The notes under the pieces were generated by a model. The model did no database searches. It saw nothing but the letters and a program-made list of their open reading frames with translations, and was not told the DNA's origin. A DNA stretch of 64,000 nt from Aquimarina longa SW024 (lineage in GTDB: Bacteria; Bacteroidota; Bacteroidia; Flavobacteriales; Flavobacteriaceae), in NCBI RefSeq assembly GCF_001401755.1, contig NZ_KQ474099.1, forward strand, positions 189,926-253,925, read 5' to 3'. The position numbers and the translations under genes are program-made. Every line of letters begins with the position of its first letter. Position 1 is the stretch's first letter. Positions 1-8,478 of the stretch are shown here, piece by piece.

Positions 1-1
1 T

Positions 2-1201
2 GTACCTGGGCCTAGTAATTACATAAGTGTTATGGCAGACACTATCGCTACAGGATTCAATATCTTTTCTGGAGGTTGGGTAGCATCACCTGCTGCTACA
101 GAACTAGAGATTGTAGTAATGAACTGGCTTCTTAAGATTTTTGGATTTCCAACAAAAAAAGGAGGTGGTATCTTTACTAGTGGTGGGTCTATGGCAAATC
201 TTACAGCACTAGTGACTGCTAGAAGAATAAAATGTGGGCAAGAGTTCTCTAAAGCTATAATTTACTTATCAGATCAGGCACACTCTTCTAACATAAAAGC
301 TATCAAAGTAATTGGGTTTAAAAAAGAGCAAATCCGAATTATACCTACAGATCTAGAGTTTAAAGTATCTTTAAATAAATTAAAGAATGCAATTGCCAAG
401 GATCGCTTAGAAGGATTACAACCATTTTGTATCATCGCTTCTGCCGGAACTACAAATACCGGAACAGTAGATCCACTAGATGAGATTGCTACGATCTGCC
501 AAGAAGAAAACCTATGGATGCATGTCGATGGTGCATATGGAGGCGCCGCAATATTATCTAATAAAGGAGCACAGACATTAAAAGGAATTGAACGAGCAGA
601 TTCATTAACAGTAGATCCTCATAAATGGTTTTTTCAACCCTACGAAATAGGATGTTTATTAGTTAAAGATCATAATTGGTTAAGTAATACTTTTAGTGAA
701 AAACCAGAATACCTTAGAGACATAGAAGGTAATGAATCTGAGATTAATTTTTATGATCATGGCATACAGTTAACACGTCGTTTTCGTGCTTTAAAATTCT
801 ATATGTCATTAAAAACATTCGGGCTATCATCTTTCAAAAAAGCAATACAATATACTATAGAACTTGCTGAACAAACAGAGGCTATATTAAGAAAAAGTAC
901 TTATTGGGAAATTACATCTCCCGCTACATTAGCTATAATCAACTTTAGATACCATCCTATAAAACAAGAGTTATCCGAAGAAGAATTGGATGTAATCAAT
1001 CAAAATATTTCAAAAAAAATAGTAACCTCTAGAGAAGCATTATTAGTAACCACTGTTTTACAAGGACAAATTGTACTAAGAATGTGTCTCATAAACCCCA
1101 GAACAACTATCGAAGATATAAAAGACACATTACAACAGTGCGAAATCTATGGAAAAGAAGAGTTAGAACTATTACAAAAATCTAATTTAAGAGATTGTTA
1201 A
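2..1201 (+). CDS. PLP-dependent (group II) amino acid decarboxylase, 5' end cut off by window
   Basis: The frame is already open from base 2 (VPGPSNYISV before the first ATG at 32), and this stretch matches the interior of group II decarboxylases, so the gene starts before the window. These enzymes use pyridoxal phosphate to decarboxylate amino acids in the cytoplasm; the aromatic-amino-acid, tyrosine and glutamate decarboxylases belong here. Visible hallmarks are the glycine-rich FTSGGSMANL, the cofactor aspartate in MHVDGAYGGAA and the Schiff-base lysine in TVDPHKWFFQP (lysine codon at 623). The overall look is closest to the AADC/tyrosine decarboxylase branch, but the substrate cannot be read from sequence. 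The 3' end overlaps the convergent DUF2797 gene by 15 bases. Confidence 0.9.
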   Translation, partial: VPGPSNYISVMADTIATGFNIFSGGWVASPAATELEIVVMNWLLKIFGFPTKKGGGIFTSGGSMANLTALVTARRIKCGQEFSKAIIYLSDQAHSSNIKAIKVIGFKKEQIRIIPTDLEFKVSLNKLKNAIAKDRLEGLQPFCIIASAGTTNTGTVDPLDEIATICQEENLWMHVDGAYGGAAILSNKGAQTLKGIERADSLTVDPHKWFFQPYEIGCLLVKDHNWLSNTFSEKPEYLRDIEGNESEINFYDHGIQLTRRFRALKFYMSLKTFGLSSFKKAIQYTIELAEQTEAILRKSTYWEITSPATLAIINFRYHPIKQELSEEELDVINQNISKKIVTSREALLVTTVLQGQIVLRMCLINPRTTIEDIKDTLQQCEIYGKEELELLQKSNLRDC

Positions 1202-1981
1202 ACGTACCACATACCCTTCATTATTTCTAACATTAAAGACTGTATGATCTTCAAAAATAAGATACTGCCCTTTTATCCCTTTAAGAACACCAGAAAACTC
1301 TGGTGTTTTTTCTAGGTTAAGGCTTTTTAATTTATCAGGATACTGTAATACTGGAAAATGAAGCTGCGTTTCTTTTCCATCCTCAATAAAATAATCTTTT
1401 ACCTCATCAGGTATACAATCTCTTAGTGTATTTTTATAATCAATCAAATTTTCATCAACTATATCATTTTTAAGCATTTTACGCCAATTCGTTTTATCAG
1501 AAACTTTTTCTTTTAAAGCTACTTCTGCAATACCTGCTAAGTATCGATTAGGAACTTCGACAATTGCTATAGCTTCATGTGCTCCCTGATCTATCCATCT
1601 TGTAGGGACTTGAGATTTTCGAGTCACGCCTACTTTTACACTACTAGAATTAGCCAAGTATACAATATGAGGCTGTAACTGAGCTTTTTTTTCAAATTCT
1701 AAATCCCTGTCTTCTATGTCTAAATGTGCTGTACTTAATTCTGGACGGATTACCCAATCTCCTACTTGAGGCTGGTTATAAAAATCATCATAACAATATC
1801 CCTGTCTAAATATTTTTTTATTCTTACCACATGCCAAACATTGATAGCCTACAAATTCTATCTGTATTTTTTTATTCAATAATTGATTCATATGGATAAA
1901 ATCTGATTCAAAAACCAAGTAATACTGAATAGGATTCCCTAATTCTGTCTGCATTTTTTTAAGTACTCCAGTATATTTCAT
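1187..1981 (-). CDS. DUF2797 family protein
   Basis: A 264-residue cytoplasmic protein of the DUF2797 family, whose biochemical role is not established. It has a CLACGKNKK segment, a possible zinc-knuckle half, near residue 50. Its most conserved stretch is HIVYLANSSSVKVGVTRKSQ followed by PTRWIDQGA, which is reminiscent of a GIY-YIG-like core; that comparison is my inference. The start ATG at 1981 begins MKYTGVLKKM, typical of the family. It is convergent with the decarboxylase and divergent from the GH3 gene, with about 145 AT-rich bases between the two starts. Confidence 0.8.
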   Translation of the reverse strand: MKYTGVLKKMQTELGNPIQYYLVFESDFIHMNQLLNKKIQIEFVGYQCLACGKNKKIFRQGYCYDDFYNQPQVGDWVIRPELSTAHLDIEDRDLEFEKKAQLQPHIVYLANSSSVKVGVTRKSQVPTRWIDQGAHEAIAIVEVPNRYLAGIAEVALKEKVSDKTNWRKMLKNDIVDENLIDYKNTLRDCIPDEVKDYFIEDGKETQLHFPVLQYPDKLKSLNLEKTPEFSGVLKGIKGQYLIFEDHTVFNVRNNEGYVVRLTIS

Positions 1982-2128
1982 AAAAATCTTGTTATATAAC
2001 TAATGGATAAGAAGAATGTGATTATTTTTATTATTTTAGTTTTTATTTCACACTTATCAAAAATAGTGTGTTCACTTTTTTATAATAAAAATTAGAGCAC
2101 TATATTTTTGGCTAAATATACATCAAAA

Positions 2129-3670
2129 ATGCCAATCCCATTAGTTAATTCTATAGCCAGCTGGTTTCTTAAAAAACGTTTTCATCAGATAGAACTTTTC
2201 CTTAAATATCCTAATGAAGTTCAACTAGAATTATTACACGTTTTATTAGCAACAGCAAAAAACACTGAGGTAGGGAAAAAATATGACTTTGCGACTATTA
2301 GTAATTATAAAACTTTTAAAGAACGAATCCCTATACGATCTTATGAAGATTATGAAGCTATGATTGAACGAAGTCGTTTAGGAGAGCATAATATATTCTG
2401 GCCTACTCCTATTAAATGGTTTGCAAAATCCAGTGGTACCACTAGTTCAAAAAGTAAATTTATTCCCGTTAGTGAAGAATCATTAGAAGATTGTCATTTT
2501 GCAGCAGGTAAAGACCTCTTGTGCATGTACCTTAATAATAATGAAAATTCTAAACTATTTACCGGAAAAAGCCTTCGATTAGGAGGTAGTAAAGAATTAT
2601 ACAAAGAAAACGGAACTTCTTTTGGTGATTTATCCGCTATAATTATAGACAATATGCCATTTTGGGCAGAATATAGTTCTACTCCAAATAATGAGGTGTC
2701 CTTAATGAGTGACTGGGAGTTTAAAATGAAAGCTATTGTTAATGAAACAATACAAGAAAATGTAACTAGCTTAGCAGGAGTTCCTTCTTGGATGCTTGTT
2801 TTATTAAATCAAGTGCTAGAAACCACAGAACAGGAAGATCTTTTCAAGATATGGAATAACCTAGAAGTATATTTTCATGGCGGAGTAAATTTTGCTCCTT
2901 ATAAAGAGCAATACAAAAAAATTCTACCTAAAAATTCTTTTAAGTATTATGAAATATACAATGCCTCTGAAGGTTTCTTTGCGATACAGGATTATAATGA
3001 TTCGTCAGAATTATTATTAATGTTAGATTATGGTATATTCTATGAGTTTATACCTATGGAAACGTATGGCACTATTACCGAAAAAGTTATCCCGCTAAGT
3101 GAAGTAGAAATCAATAAAAATTATGCTATAATTATTACGACCAATGCAGGACTATGGCGTTATAAAATTGGAGATACAGTACGCTTTACTTCAATAAACC
3201 CATATAGAATAAAAGTTTCGGGTAGAACCAAGCATCATATTAATGTTTTTGGAGAAGAACTTATTATCGAAAATGCTGAAGAGGCGCTTAGAAAAACAAC
3301 TAAAGCTACCAATAGTGAAATTGTAGACTATACTGTCGCTCCTATTTTTATGAAAGAAAGAAAAAAAGGGGCTCATGAATGGATTATAGAATTTAAAAAA
3401 CATCCTAAAAATCTCAAAGAATTTACACATATTTTAGATCAAAATTTACAACATGTAAACAGTGATTATGAAGCCAAAAGATATAATAATACTACACTTA
3501 ACATTCTTCAAATACGTAAGGCAAGGCCTAATTTATTTTATGATTGGCTGAAAAAAAACAATAAACTGGGAGGGCAACATAAAATCCCAAGATTGTCTAA
3601 TAAACGAGCATATATTGAAGAGTTAATCATATTAAATAGCATAAATTCTAAGCACTCCTCTCAACTCTAA
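2129..3670 (+). CDS. GH3 auxin-responsive-promoter family protein (acyl-adenylating enzyme)
   Basis: A 513-residue member of the GH3 family. Plant members adenylate an acyl acid and join it to an amino acid; the substrate of the bacterial members is unknown. The ATP-binding signature is visible as KSSGTTSSKSKFIPVS, followed by SLRLGGS and, in the C-terminal half, YNASEGFF, LWRYKIGDTVRF and SGRTKHHINVFGEE, all typical of this adenylating fold. I chose ATG 2129 (MPIPLVNSIASWF); an in-frame TTG at 2108 would add seven residues (MAKYTSK). No Shine-Dalgarno sequence is evident, which is usual for the phylum. It stands alone, with no linked amino acid or fatty acid gene. Confidence 0.87.
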   Translation: MPIPLVNSIASWFLKKRFHQIELFLKYPNEVQLELLHVLLATAKNTEVGKKYDFATISNYKTFKERIPIRSYEDYEAMIERSRLGEHNIFWPTPIKWFAKSSGTTSSKSKFIPVSEESLEDCHFAAGKDLLCMYLNNNENSKLFTGKSLRLGGSKELYKENGTSFGDLSAIIIDNMPFWAEYSSTPNNEVSLMSDWEFKMKAIVNETIQENVTSLAGVPSWMLVLLNQVLETTEQEDLFKIWNNLEVYFHGGVNFAPYKEQYKKILPKNSFKYYEIYNASEGFFAIQDYNDSSELLLMLDYGIFYEFIPMETYGTITEKVIPLSEVEINKNYAIIITTNAGLWRYKIGDTVRFTSINPYRIKVSGRTKHHINVFGEELIIENAEEALRKTTKATNSEIVDYTVAPIFMKERKKGAHEWIIEFKKHPKNLKEFTHILDQNLQHVNSDYEAKRYNNTTLNILQIRKARPNLFYDWLKKNNKLGGQHKIPRLSNKRAYIEELIILNSINSKHSSQL

Positions 3671-3726
3671 ATTCCATTACTGTAAAATTGTTTTTTTATT
3701 AAATAGAGTGAATTGAAGACTAAAAA

Positions 3727-3741
3727 TACGGTTAAACCGTA
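3727..3741. promoter_or_regulatory. 15-base perfect palindrome, candidate operator
   Basis: TACGGTTAAACCGTA is a perfect 7-1-7 inverted repeat lying 56 bases after the GH3 stop and 158 bases before the small secreted gene at 3900. There is no U-tract, so it is not an intrinsic terminator. The GC-bearing arms stand out in very AT-rich surroundings. A binding site for a dimeric regulator is the simplest reading, but no regulator is known for it. Confidence 0.4.
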
Positions 3742-3899
3742 AGAAAAATACGTTACAACATCTATTTTATCTGTGATTATCTGTATTTCATCCTTCAAAA
3801 AAGGTCTTTAGTCTAAAAAATATCAAATCATTTTAAAGCCTCTTATTTTCATATTAAATTTGTTACCAGATAGTTACAAATATACTAAGGCACCCCAGT

Positions 3900-4223
3900 A
3901 TGAAAAACACAATATCTTGTCTCTTATTTTTTCTTTTAGTAATAGAGGTAAATGCTCAAGAAAATGCAACTAAAAATCACACAATCACATCTAATAATGA
4001 GTTAGCAATTACGACTCCCAAATCAGTTACTTCGTCTAGCATAAAAAGTACATTTACATTAGAAGACGATACTTGTTATAGTGAATTATCAAAAGTAAAA
4101 TTTTATGAAGCTTTAATTCGCCAAAATAACTTAAAAATTGAGCTTAAGAATACTAATCTAACCTTAAAAAGTACTGAAACTATCATTACTGATAACAAAA
4201 ACAAAATATCTTATTCTGAATAA
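3900..4223 (+). CDS. Small secreted protein of unknown function
   Basis: A 107-residue protein that I do not recognise. It opens with a Sec signal peptide (MKNTISCLLFFLLVIEVNAQ, cleavage expected after NAQ), followed by a polar Thr/Ser/Asn-rich segment and a C-terminal part that looks amphipathic (FYEALIRQNNLKIELKNT). One cysteine remains after cleavage (DDTCYSE), so it is not a lipoprotein. A Bacteroidota-type -7 element, TAAATTTG, lies at 3855-3862, about 38 bases before the ATG, though no clear -33 element pairs with it. It ends before a good bidirectional terminator shared with clpX, which supports it as a real transcription unit. Confidence 0.6.
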   Translation: MKNTISCLLFFLLVIEVNAQENATKNHTITSNNELAITTPKSVTSSSIKSTFTLEDDTCYSELSKVKFYEALIRQNNLKIELKNTNLTLKSTETIITDNKNKISYSE

Positions 4224-4264
4224 AAGAAAGAATATGTATATAAATTAACAACTACTAATCAACC

Positions 4265-4304
4265 AAAAAAGCGAGGTTATTTTTTTAGATACCCCGCTTT
4301 TTTT
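4265..4304. terminator. Bidirectional intrinsic terminator between small secreted gene and clpX
   Basis: The arm AAAAGCGAGGT pairs with ACCCCGCTTTT with one mismatch across a T-rich loop, flanked by A-runs on the left and T-runs on the right. It can therefore terminate the 3900 gene on the plus strand and clpX on the minus strand. Confidence 0.8.
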
Positions 4305-4326
4305 TAATTATTATTACTTTATTTCC

Positions 4327-5559
4327 TTAAGAAACGGCCTTAAGTTTTTTAATCGTAGATTTATTTAGTTTCTTTTCAGCATAATCCTTAGTCACTCTAA
4401 ATTCTGTTTCTTCACTTTCTGGCATTTCGTACATTGCATCGGTCAAAATAGCCTCACAAAGAGATCTTAAACCTCTTGCTCCAAGCCTATACTCCATTGC
4501 TTTCTCTACAATATATTCTAATGCTCCATCCGTAATAGAAAAATTAATATTATCCATTTCAAACAGCTTCTTATATTGCTTTATGATAGCATTTTTAGGA
4601 GCAGTTAATATAGATCTAAGAGTTTCTTTATCCAATGGATTCATATAAGAGAGTACTGGTAATCTACCTATGATCTCAGGAATTAATCCAAAATCTTTTA
4701 GATCCAGTGGGATAATATATTGTAGTAGATTATCTTTTTCTATAGCATCTTCACTTTTAGAAGCACTATATCCTACCGCTTGCATATTCAATCGTTTCTG
4801 AATATTTTTTTCTATACCATCAAAAGCTCCTCCTGCTATAAAAAGAATATTTTCAGTATCTACCTCTATAAATTTTTGATCAGGGTGTTTACGTCCTCCT
4901 TTTGGCGGAACATTCACTACAGTACCTTCTAATAGTTTTAGTAATGCTTGCTGTACTCCTTCACCAGAGACATCTCTAGTAATACTAGGATTATCGCTTT
5001 TACGAGCTATCTTATCTATTTCATCAATAAATACAATTCCTTTTTGTGCTTTCTCTAGGTTATAGTCTGCCGCTTGAAGCAATCTTGTAAGAATACTTTC
5101 TACATCCTCTCCTACATAACCTGCCTCAGTAAGAACCGTTGCATCTACAATTGCCAGAGGTACATTAAGCATTTTAGCAATAGTTTTTGCCATCAATGTT
5201 TTACCTGTACCCGTTTGCCCTACCATGATGATATTACTTTTCTGAATCTCTATATCATCTTCTGTTTGTGGTTGTAACAAACGCTTATAATGATTATATA
5301 CCGCAACAGACATTACTTTTTTGGTAAACTCTTGCCCTATTACATATTCATCCAAAAATTTCTTGATAGCCATAGGCTTACGTAGCATCAATTCATTGCT
5401 AAGCTCGCCAGTCTCTTCATCTTTAGCTTCTTCTACTACAATTCCATGTGCCTGAACAATACATCGATCACATATATGAGCATCTAACCCTGCTATCAAC
5501 AAATTAGTTTCAGGCTTTTTTCTCCCACAAAAAGAGCATTCTAAATCTTCCTTAGCCAT
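4327..5559 (-). CDS. clpX: ATP-dependent Clp protease ATP-binding subunit ClpX
   Basis: The 410-residue AAA+ unfoldase that feeds proteins to ClpP in the cytoplasm. The N-terminal zinc-binding domain has its four cysteines at residues 8, 11, 30 and 33. Walker A is GQTGTGKT at about 114-121, the pore loop GYVG is at 147-150, and Walker [10 protein letters not shown] is near 175-183. The sensor region includes [20 protein letters not shown] and the C-terminal [10 protein letters not shown] arginine finger. Length is normal for the family. It lies downstream of clpP on the same strand after 182 bases, so it is probably co-expressed but may have its own promoter. It ends at a bidirectional terminator. 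Confidence 0.98.
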   Translation of the reverse strand: MAKEDLECSFCGRKKPETNLLIAGLDAHICDRCIVQAHGIVVEEAKDEETGELSNELMLRKPMAIKKFLDEYVIGQEFTKKVMSVAVYNHYKRLLQPQTEDDIEIQKSNIIMVGQTGTGKTLMAKTIAKMLNVPLAIVDATVLTEAGYVGEDVESILTRLLQAADYNLEKAQKGIVFIDEIDKIARKSDNPSITRDVSGEGVQQALLKLLEGTVVNVPPKGGRKHPDQKFIEVDTENILFIAGGAFDGIEKNIQKRLNMQAVGYSASKSEDAIEKDNLLQYIIPLDLKDFGLIPEIIGRLPVLSYMNPLDKETLRSILTAPKNAIIKQYKKLFEMDNINFSITDGALEYIVEKAMEYRLGARGLRSLCEAILTDAMYEMPESEETEFRVTKDYAEKKLNKSTIKKLKAVS

Positions 5560-5741
5560 AATTTTTCAATTTCAATCACCTTCTATAAATACATTTTAAA
5601 TTGGTTAGGTGAAACCTGCATACGTTATATCCTGATTATTTCTATATCTTATGAAATCATCAAGTATGCTTTATATTTTACAAAAAACTCATAATCTATC
5701 TATCTTAAGCAGTAGAAAATTCTCCTATACAAGAAAAAAAA

Positions 5742-6416
5742 CTACTCTCTAGATAAGATTTCATCAATCATTCCATATTCAAGAGCTTTATCAGCTTTCA
5801 TCCAATAGTCTCTATCACTGTCTTCATAAACCTTATCATAGGTTTGTCCAGAATGTTTAGCAATGATTTTATATAATTCTTCTTTTAATATTAAAATCTC
5901 ACGTGCAGTAATTTCTATATCACTTGCTTGCCCTTGAGCTCCTCCTAATGGTTGATGAATCATCACCCTACTATGAGGTAATCCAGAACGTTTTCCTGCT
6001 TGCCCTGCACATAACAATACAGCTCCCATAGATGCGGCCATACCTGTACATATTGTAGCTACATCTGGTTTTATAAACTGCATAGTATCATAAATCCCTA
6101 AACCAGCATAAACACTTCCTCCTGGAGAATTAATATATATCTGAATATCTTTTGACGAATCTACGCTTTCAAGGAACAATAATTGAGCCTGAACTATATT
6201 AGCAACCTGATCATTAATCCCGGTTCCTAAAAATATAATACGATCCATCATTAATCGTGAGAAAACATCAAAAATAGCAATATTCATTTGACGTTCTTCT
6301 ATAATATTAGGAGTCATACCAACCGGATACATACTACTAATGATCTGATTATAGTAATTACTATTAATACCCTGATGTTTGGTAGCGTATTTTTCAAATT
6401 CTTTTCCGTAATCCAT
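5742..6416 (-). CDS. clpP: ATP-dependent Clp protease proteolytic subunit ClpP
   Basis: The 224-residue serine peptidase that forms the degradation chamber under ClpX. The catalytic triad is readable: Ser129 in GMAASMGAVLL, His154 in VMIHQPLGG and Asp203 in DSDRDYWMKA. The oxyanion-hole glycines are in NSPGGSVYAG. The N-terminal 30 residues are longer than in E. coli, as is common in Bacteroidota. It lies between tig and clpX in the conserved tig-clpP-clpX order. A hairpin with a U-tract separates it from tig, so its expression may be partly uncoupled from the trigger factor. Confidence 0.98.
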   Translation of the reverse strand: MDYGKEFEKYATKHQGINSNYYNQIISSMYPVGMTPNIIEERQMNIAIFDVFSRLMMDRIIFLGTGINDQVANIVQAQLLFLESVDSSKDIQIYINSPGGSVYAGLGIYDTMQFIKPDVATICTGMAASMGAVLLCAGQAGKRSGLPHSRVMIHQPLGGAQGQASDIEITAREILILKEELYKIIAKHSGQTYDKVYEDSDRDYWMKADKALEYGMIDEILSRE

Positions 6417-6443
6417 ATTTCTTTTTCTGAAATTTTTATTGAT

Positions 6444-6477
6444 AAAAAAGGCGTTAACCCAAAGATAGTTTAACGCC
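6444..6477 (-). terminator. Intrinsic terminator or attenuator between tig and clpP
   Basis: On the minus strand the hairpin GGCGTTAA / TTAACGCC has a 12-base loop and is followed at once by TTTTTTATC. It lies 42 bases after the tig stop and 28 bases before the clpP start. It either ends most tig transcripts or sets the tig to clpP ratio. Confidence 0.7.
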
Positions 6478-6518
6478 CTAAATATAACTATAAATTCCTT
6501 AGTATTTTACAACATTTC

Positions 6519-7841
6519 TTATTTGTAAACCTCTTTTATAAATTCATCAAAACTAACTTCTTTTATTTTTAGCTTTGCATTTTCTTTATAATAGTTTAGT
6601 AACTTCTTGCTCATCAATTGCTCAGAAATTCTTTTAACCTCATCTTGGTTTGACAATATTCTAGCTGCAATACCTTCTAATTCTTTATCTTCTGGAGAAT
6701 TCTGTCCAAACTGTGCCATTTGACCTTTAATCAAATCTTTTGCAAAATCTTGTAATTCTTCAAAAGTTACCTGAAGATTATTATCACTAATAATCTTTCC
6801 TTCTATCAATTGATAACGTAATCCCTTTTCACTTTTCTCATACTCATCTTTTGCCTCATCCTCTGTTAAAGGTTTTTCTCCTGTCACTCTAATCCATTTC
6901 TGCAAGAACTCTATAGGAAGATCAAATACGGTATTCTCTAATACGTTTTCTGTAATAGCATTAAGCAGTTGTTGTTCTGATTGCTGCTCGAATTGACGCT
7001 CTGCATCTTCTTTTATTTTAACTTTTAGATCAGAAACTGTTTTTACAACTTCTGGTCCATATAACTTATCAAATAGTTCTTGATCTAAATCAGCTAATTC
7101 TTGAGTGTTTATTTCTGATATTGTAAAAGTAACTTCTACATCAAGGTCATGAGCATCATCATGTTCTATTTTTAAGGCACTTATCAAATCGTGATCATCA
7201 TTAAACAATCCTTTTGTTTTTAGGGTAATAACATCACCAACCTTAGCTCCTATAAACTTATCTAAATTCTTTTTTCCTTTAATTTTATCTAAAGAAATTG
7301 TAGAAGTATTCTCAATTTCCTTTTCTTCATTAACAAAAGAACCTGCTACTAAATCATCTTTCTCTACACTATCTTTAGAGATCAACTTACCATATTGCTT
7401 CTGAATGGTTTTAATCTGATTATCAATCATCTCATCATTTGCTACAATTTTGTAGTGAGTGATCGCTTTCTTACCATTTAATTTTACATCAAACTTCGGT
7501 GCTAATCCAAGTTCAAATTCGAAAGAGTAATTATCAGTATCCCAATCAAAATTTTCTTGCTCTTTAGGTAAAGGATTACCTAAAACATCTAGTTTCTCTT
7601 CTGTGAGGTATTTATTTAATGCATCTTGTAATAGTTTATTCACCTCATCTACCAAAACTGCTTTCCCATATTGCTTTTTTACAAGCCCCATAGGAACATG
7701 ACCTTTTCTAAAACCAGGAATGTTAGCACTCTTACGATAGTCACTAAGGATTTTATTAACCTTATCACTGTAATCATCTTTAGTGATATCTACAGTTACT
7801 ACCGCATTTAATTCGTCTAATTGCTCTTTTGAAATATTCAT
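6519..7841 (-). CDS. tig: Trigger factor (ribosome-associated chaperone)
   Basis: A 440-residue chaperone that binds nascent chains at the ribosome exit tunnel. The N-terminal ribosome-binding signature is clear (NIPGFRKGHVPMGLVKKQYG), followed by the family's long acidic helical arms. The central region typical of the FKBP-like domain is divergent (GAKVGDVITLKTKGLF), as is normal in this phylum, so prolyl isomerase activity is uncertain. It heads the tig-clpP-clpX run and has a near-consensus promoter 33 to 63 bases upstream. Confidence 0.95.
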   Translation of the reverse strand: MNISKEQLDELNAVVTVDITKDDYSDKVNKILSDYRKSANIPGFRKGHVPMGLVKKQYGKAVLVDEVNKLLQDALNKYLTEEKLDVLGNPLPKEQENFDWDTDNYSFEFELGLAPKFDVKLNGKKAITHYKIVANDEMIDNQIKTIQKQYGKLISKDSVEKDDLVAGSFVNEEKEIENTSTISLDKIKGKKNLDKFIGAKVGDVITLKTKGLFNDDHDLISALKIEHDDAHDLDVEVTFTISEINTQELADLDQELFDKLYGPEVVKTVSDLKVKIKEDAERQFEQQSEQQLLNAITENVLENTVFDLPIEFLQKWIRVTGEKPLTEDEAKDEYEKSEKGLRYQLIEGKIISDNNLQVTFEELQDFAKDLIKGQMAQFGQNSPEDKELEGIAARILSNQDEVKRISEQLMSKKLLNYYKENAKLKIKEVSFDEFIKEVYK

Positions 7842-7873
7842 TATCTCTACGTTTACTACTAAAATTTGGGTTG

Positions 7874-7904
7874 CAAAAGTAATACTTTTTTACATCACAA
7901 CAAA
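7874..7904 (-). promoter_or_regulatory. Bacteroidota-type promoter of tig
   Basis: On the minus strand TTTG (7904-7901) is separated by 19 bases from TACTTTTG (7881-7874). This matches the primary-sigma consensus of the phylum (TTTG, about 19 bases, TAnnTTTG). Transcription would start near 7867, giving a leader of roughly 25 nucleotides before the tig ATG at 7841. Confidence 0.75.
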
Positions 7905-7936
7905 TTTTAACTCCCTGAAAAACAGCAAGAGTTATA

Positions 7937-8284
7937 TTAATTTTTGTCTTTCTTTAAAACAGAATACAGTATCGACTGAAACATAGATAGCAATAGACTA
8001 AAAATCAATGCCCAGAACCAGCCAGTTACATCAAATCCTATAACAAAATAATCTGCTAATAAAATAATCATTGCATTAATCACTAAAAGGAACACTCCTA
8101 AAGTAACCACCGTAATTGGTAATGTCAAAACAACCAACAAAGGTTTTACAATCGCATTTAAAATAGCTATAACAACAGCCACTATCAAGGCACTTAGATA
8201 ACCATCTACTTCAACACCAGGTAAGATTTTTGCCAAAATGACTACTGCAACAGCACTTAATATTAGCTTAAATAAAAATTTCAT
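7937..8284 (-). CDS. Small integral membrane protein, phage holin 4 / YvlD family
   Basis: A 115-residue protein made almost wholly of four hydrophobic segments (about residues 3-20, 28-45, 50-73 and 88-110), with the family's NAIVKPLLVVLTLPITVVTLG stretch. Despite the phage holin family name, members are chromosomal inner-membrane proteins of unknown function in many bacteria; nothing phage-like is nearby. It is on the same strand as tig but upstream of it, with the tig promoter in between, so it is probably separately transcribed. Confidence 0.85.
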   Translation of the reverse strand: MKFLFKLILSAVAVVILAKILPGVEVDGYLSALIVAVVIAILNAIVKPLLVVLTLPITVVTLGVFLLVINAMIILLADYFVIGFDVTGWFWALIFSLLLSMFQSILYSVLKKDKN

Positions 8285-8421
8285 CTCTCAAGTATAAGCC
8301 TTATACATAAAATACAATTTTAAAACTTAGTGTTAAATATACTTTTTTCTTATTTATATTTCAAGTTATGAATTATAATTTTATGACTCATTTAGTATTA
8401 AACTATTTTCAGACAGTAATA

Positions 8422-8453
8422 AAAAAAACCTGCTAAAAGTAGCAGGTTTTTTT
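8422..8453 (-). terminator. Intrinsic terminator after the FadL/SGNH pair
   Basis: The hairpin AAACCTGCT / AGCAGGTTT has a six-base loop and is flanked by A and T runs, so it works on the minus strand directly after the lipoprotein stop at 8479. Its symmetry would allow function in both directions. Confidence 0.8.
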
Positions 8454-8478
8454 ATTAATCATTTATCGGTTCATTTTC

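Noticed and set aside
7937..8284. Prophage remnant suggested by the phage holin family name
   Set aside because: The family is chromosomal and widespread; no other phage gene is present.
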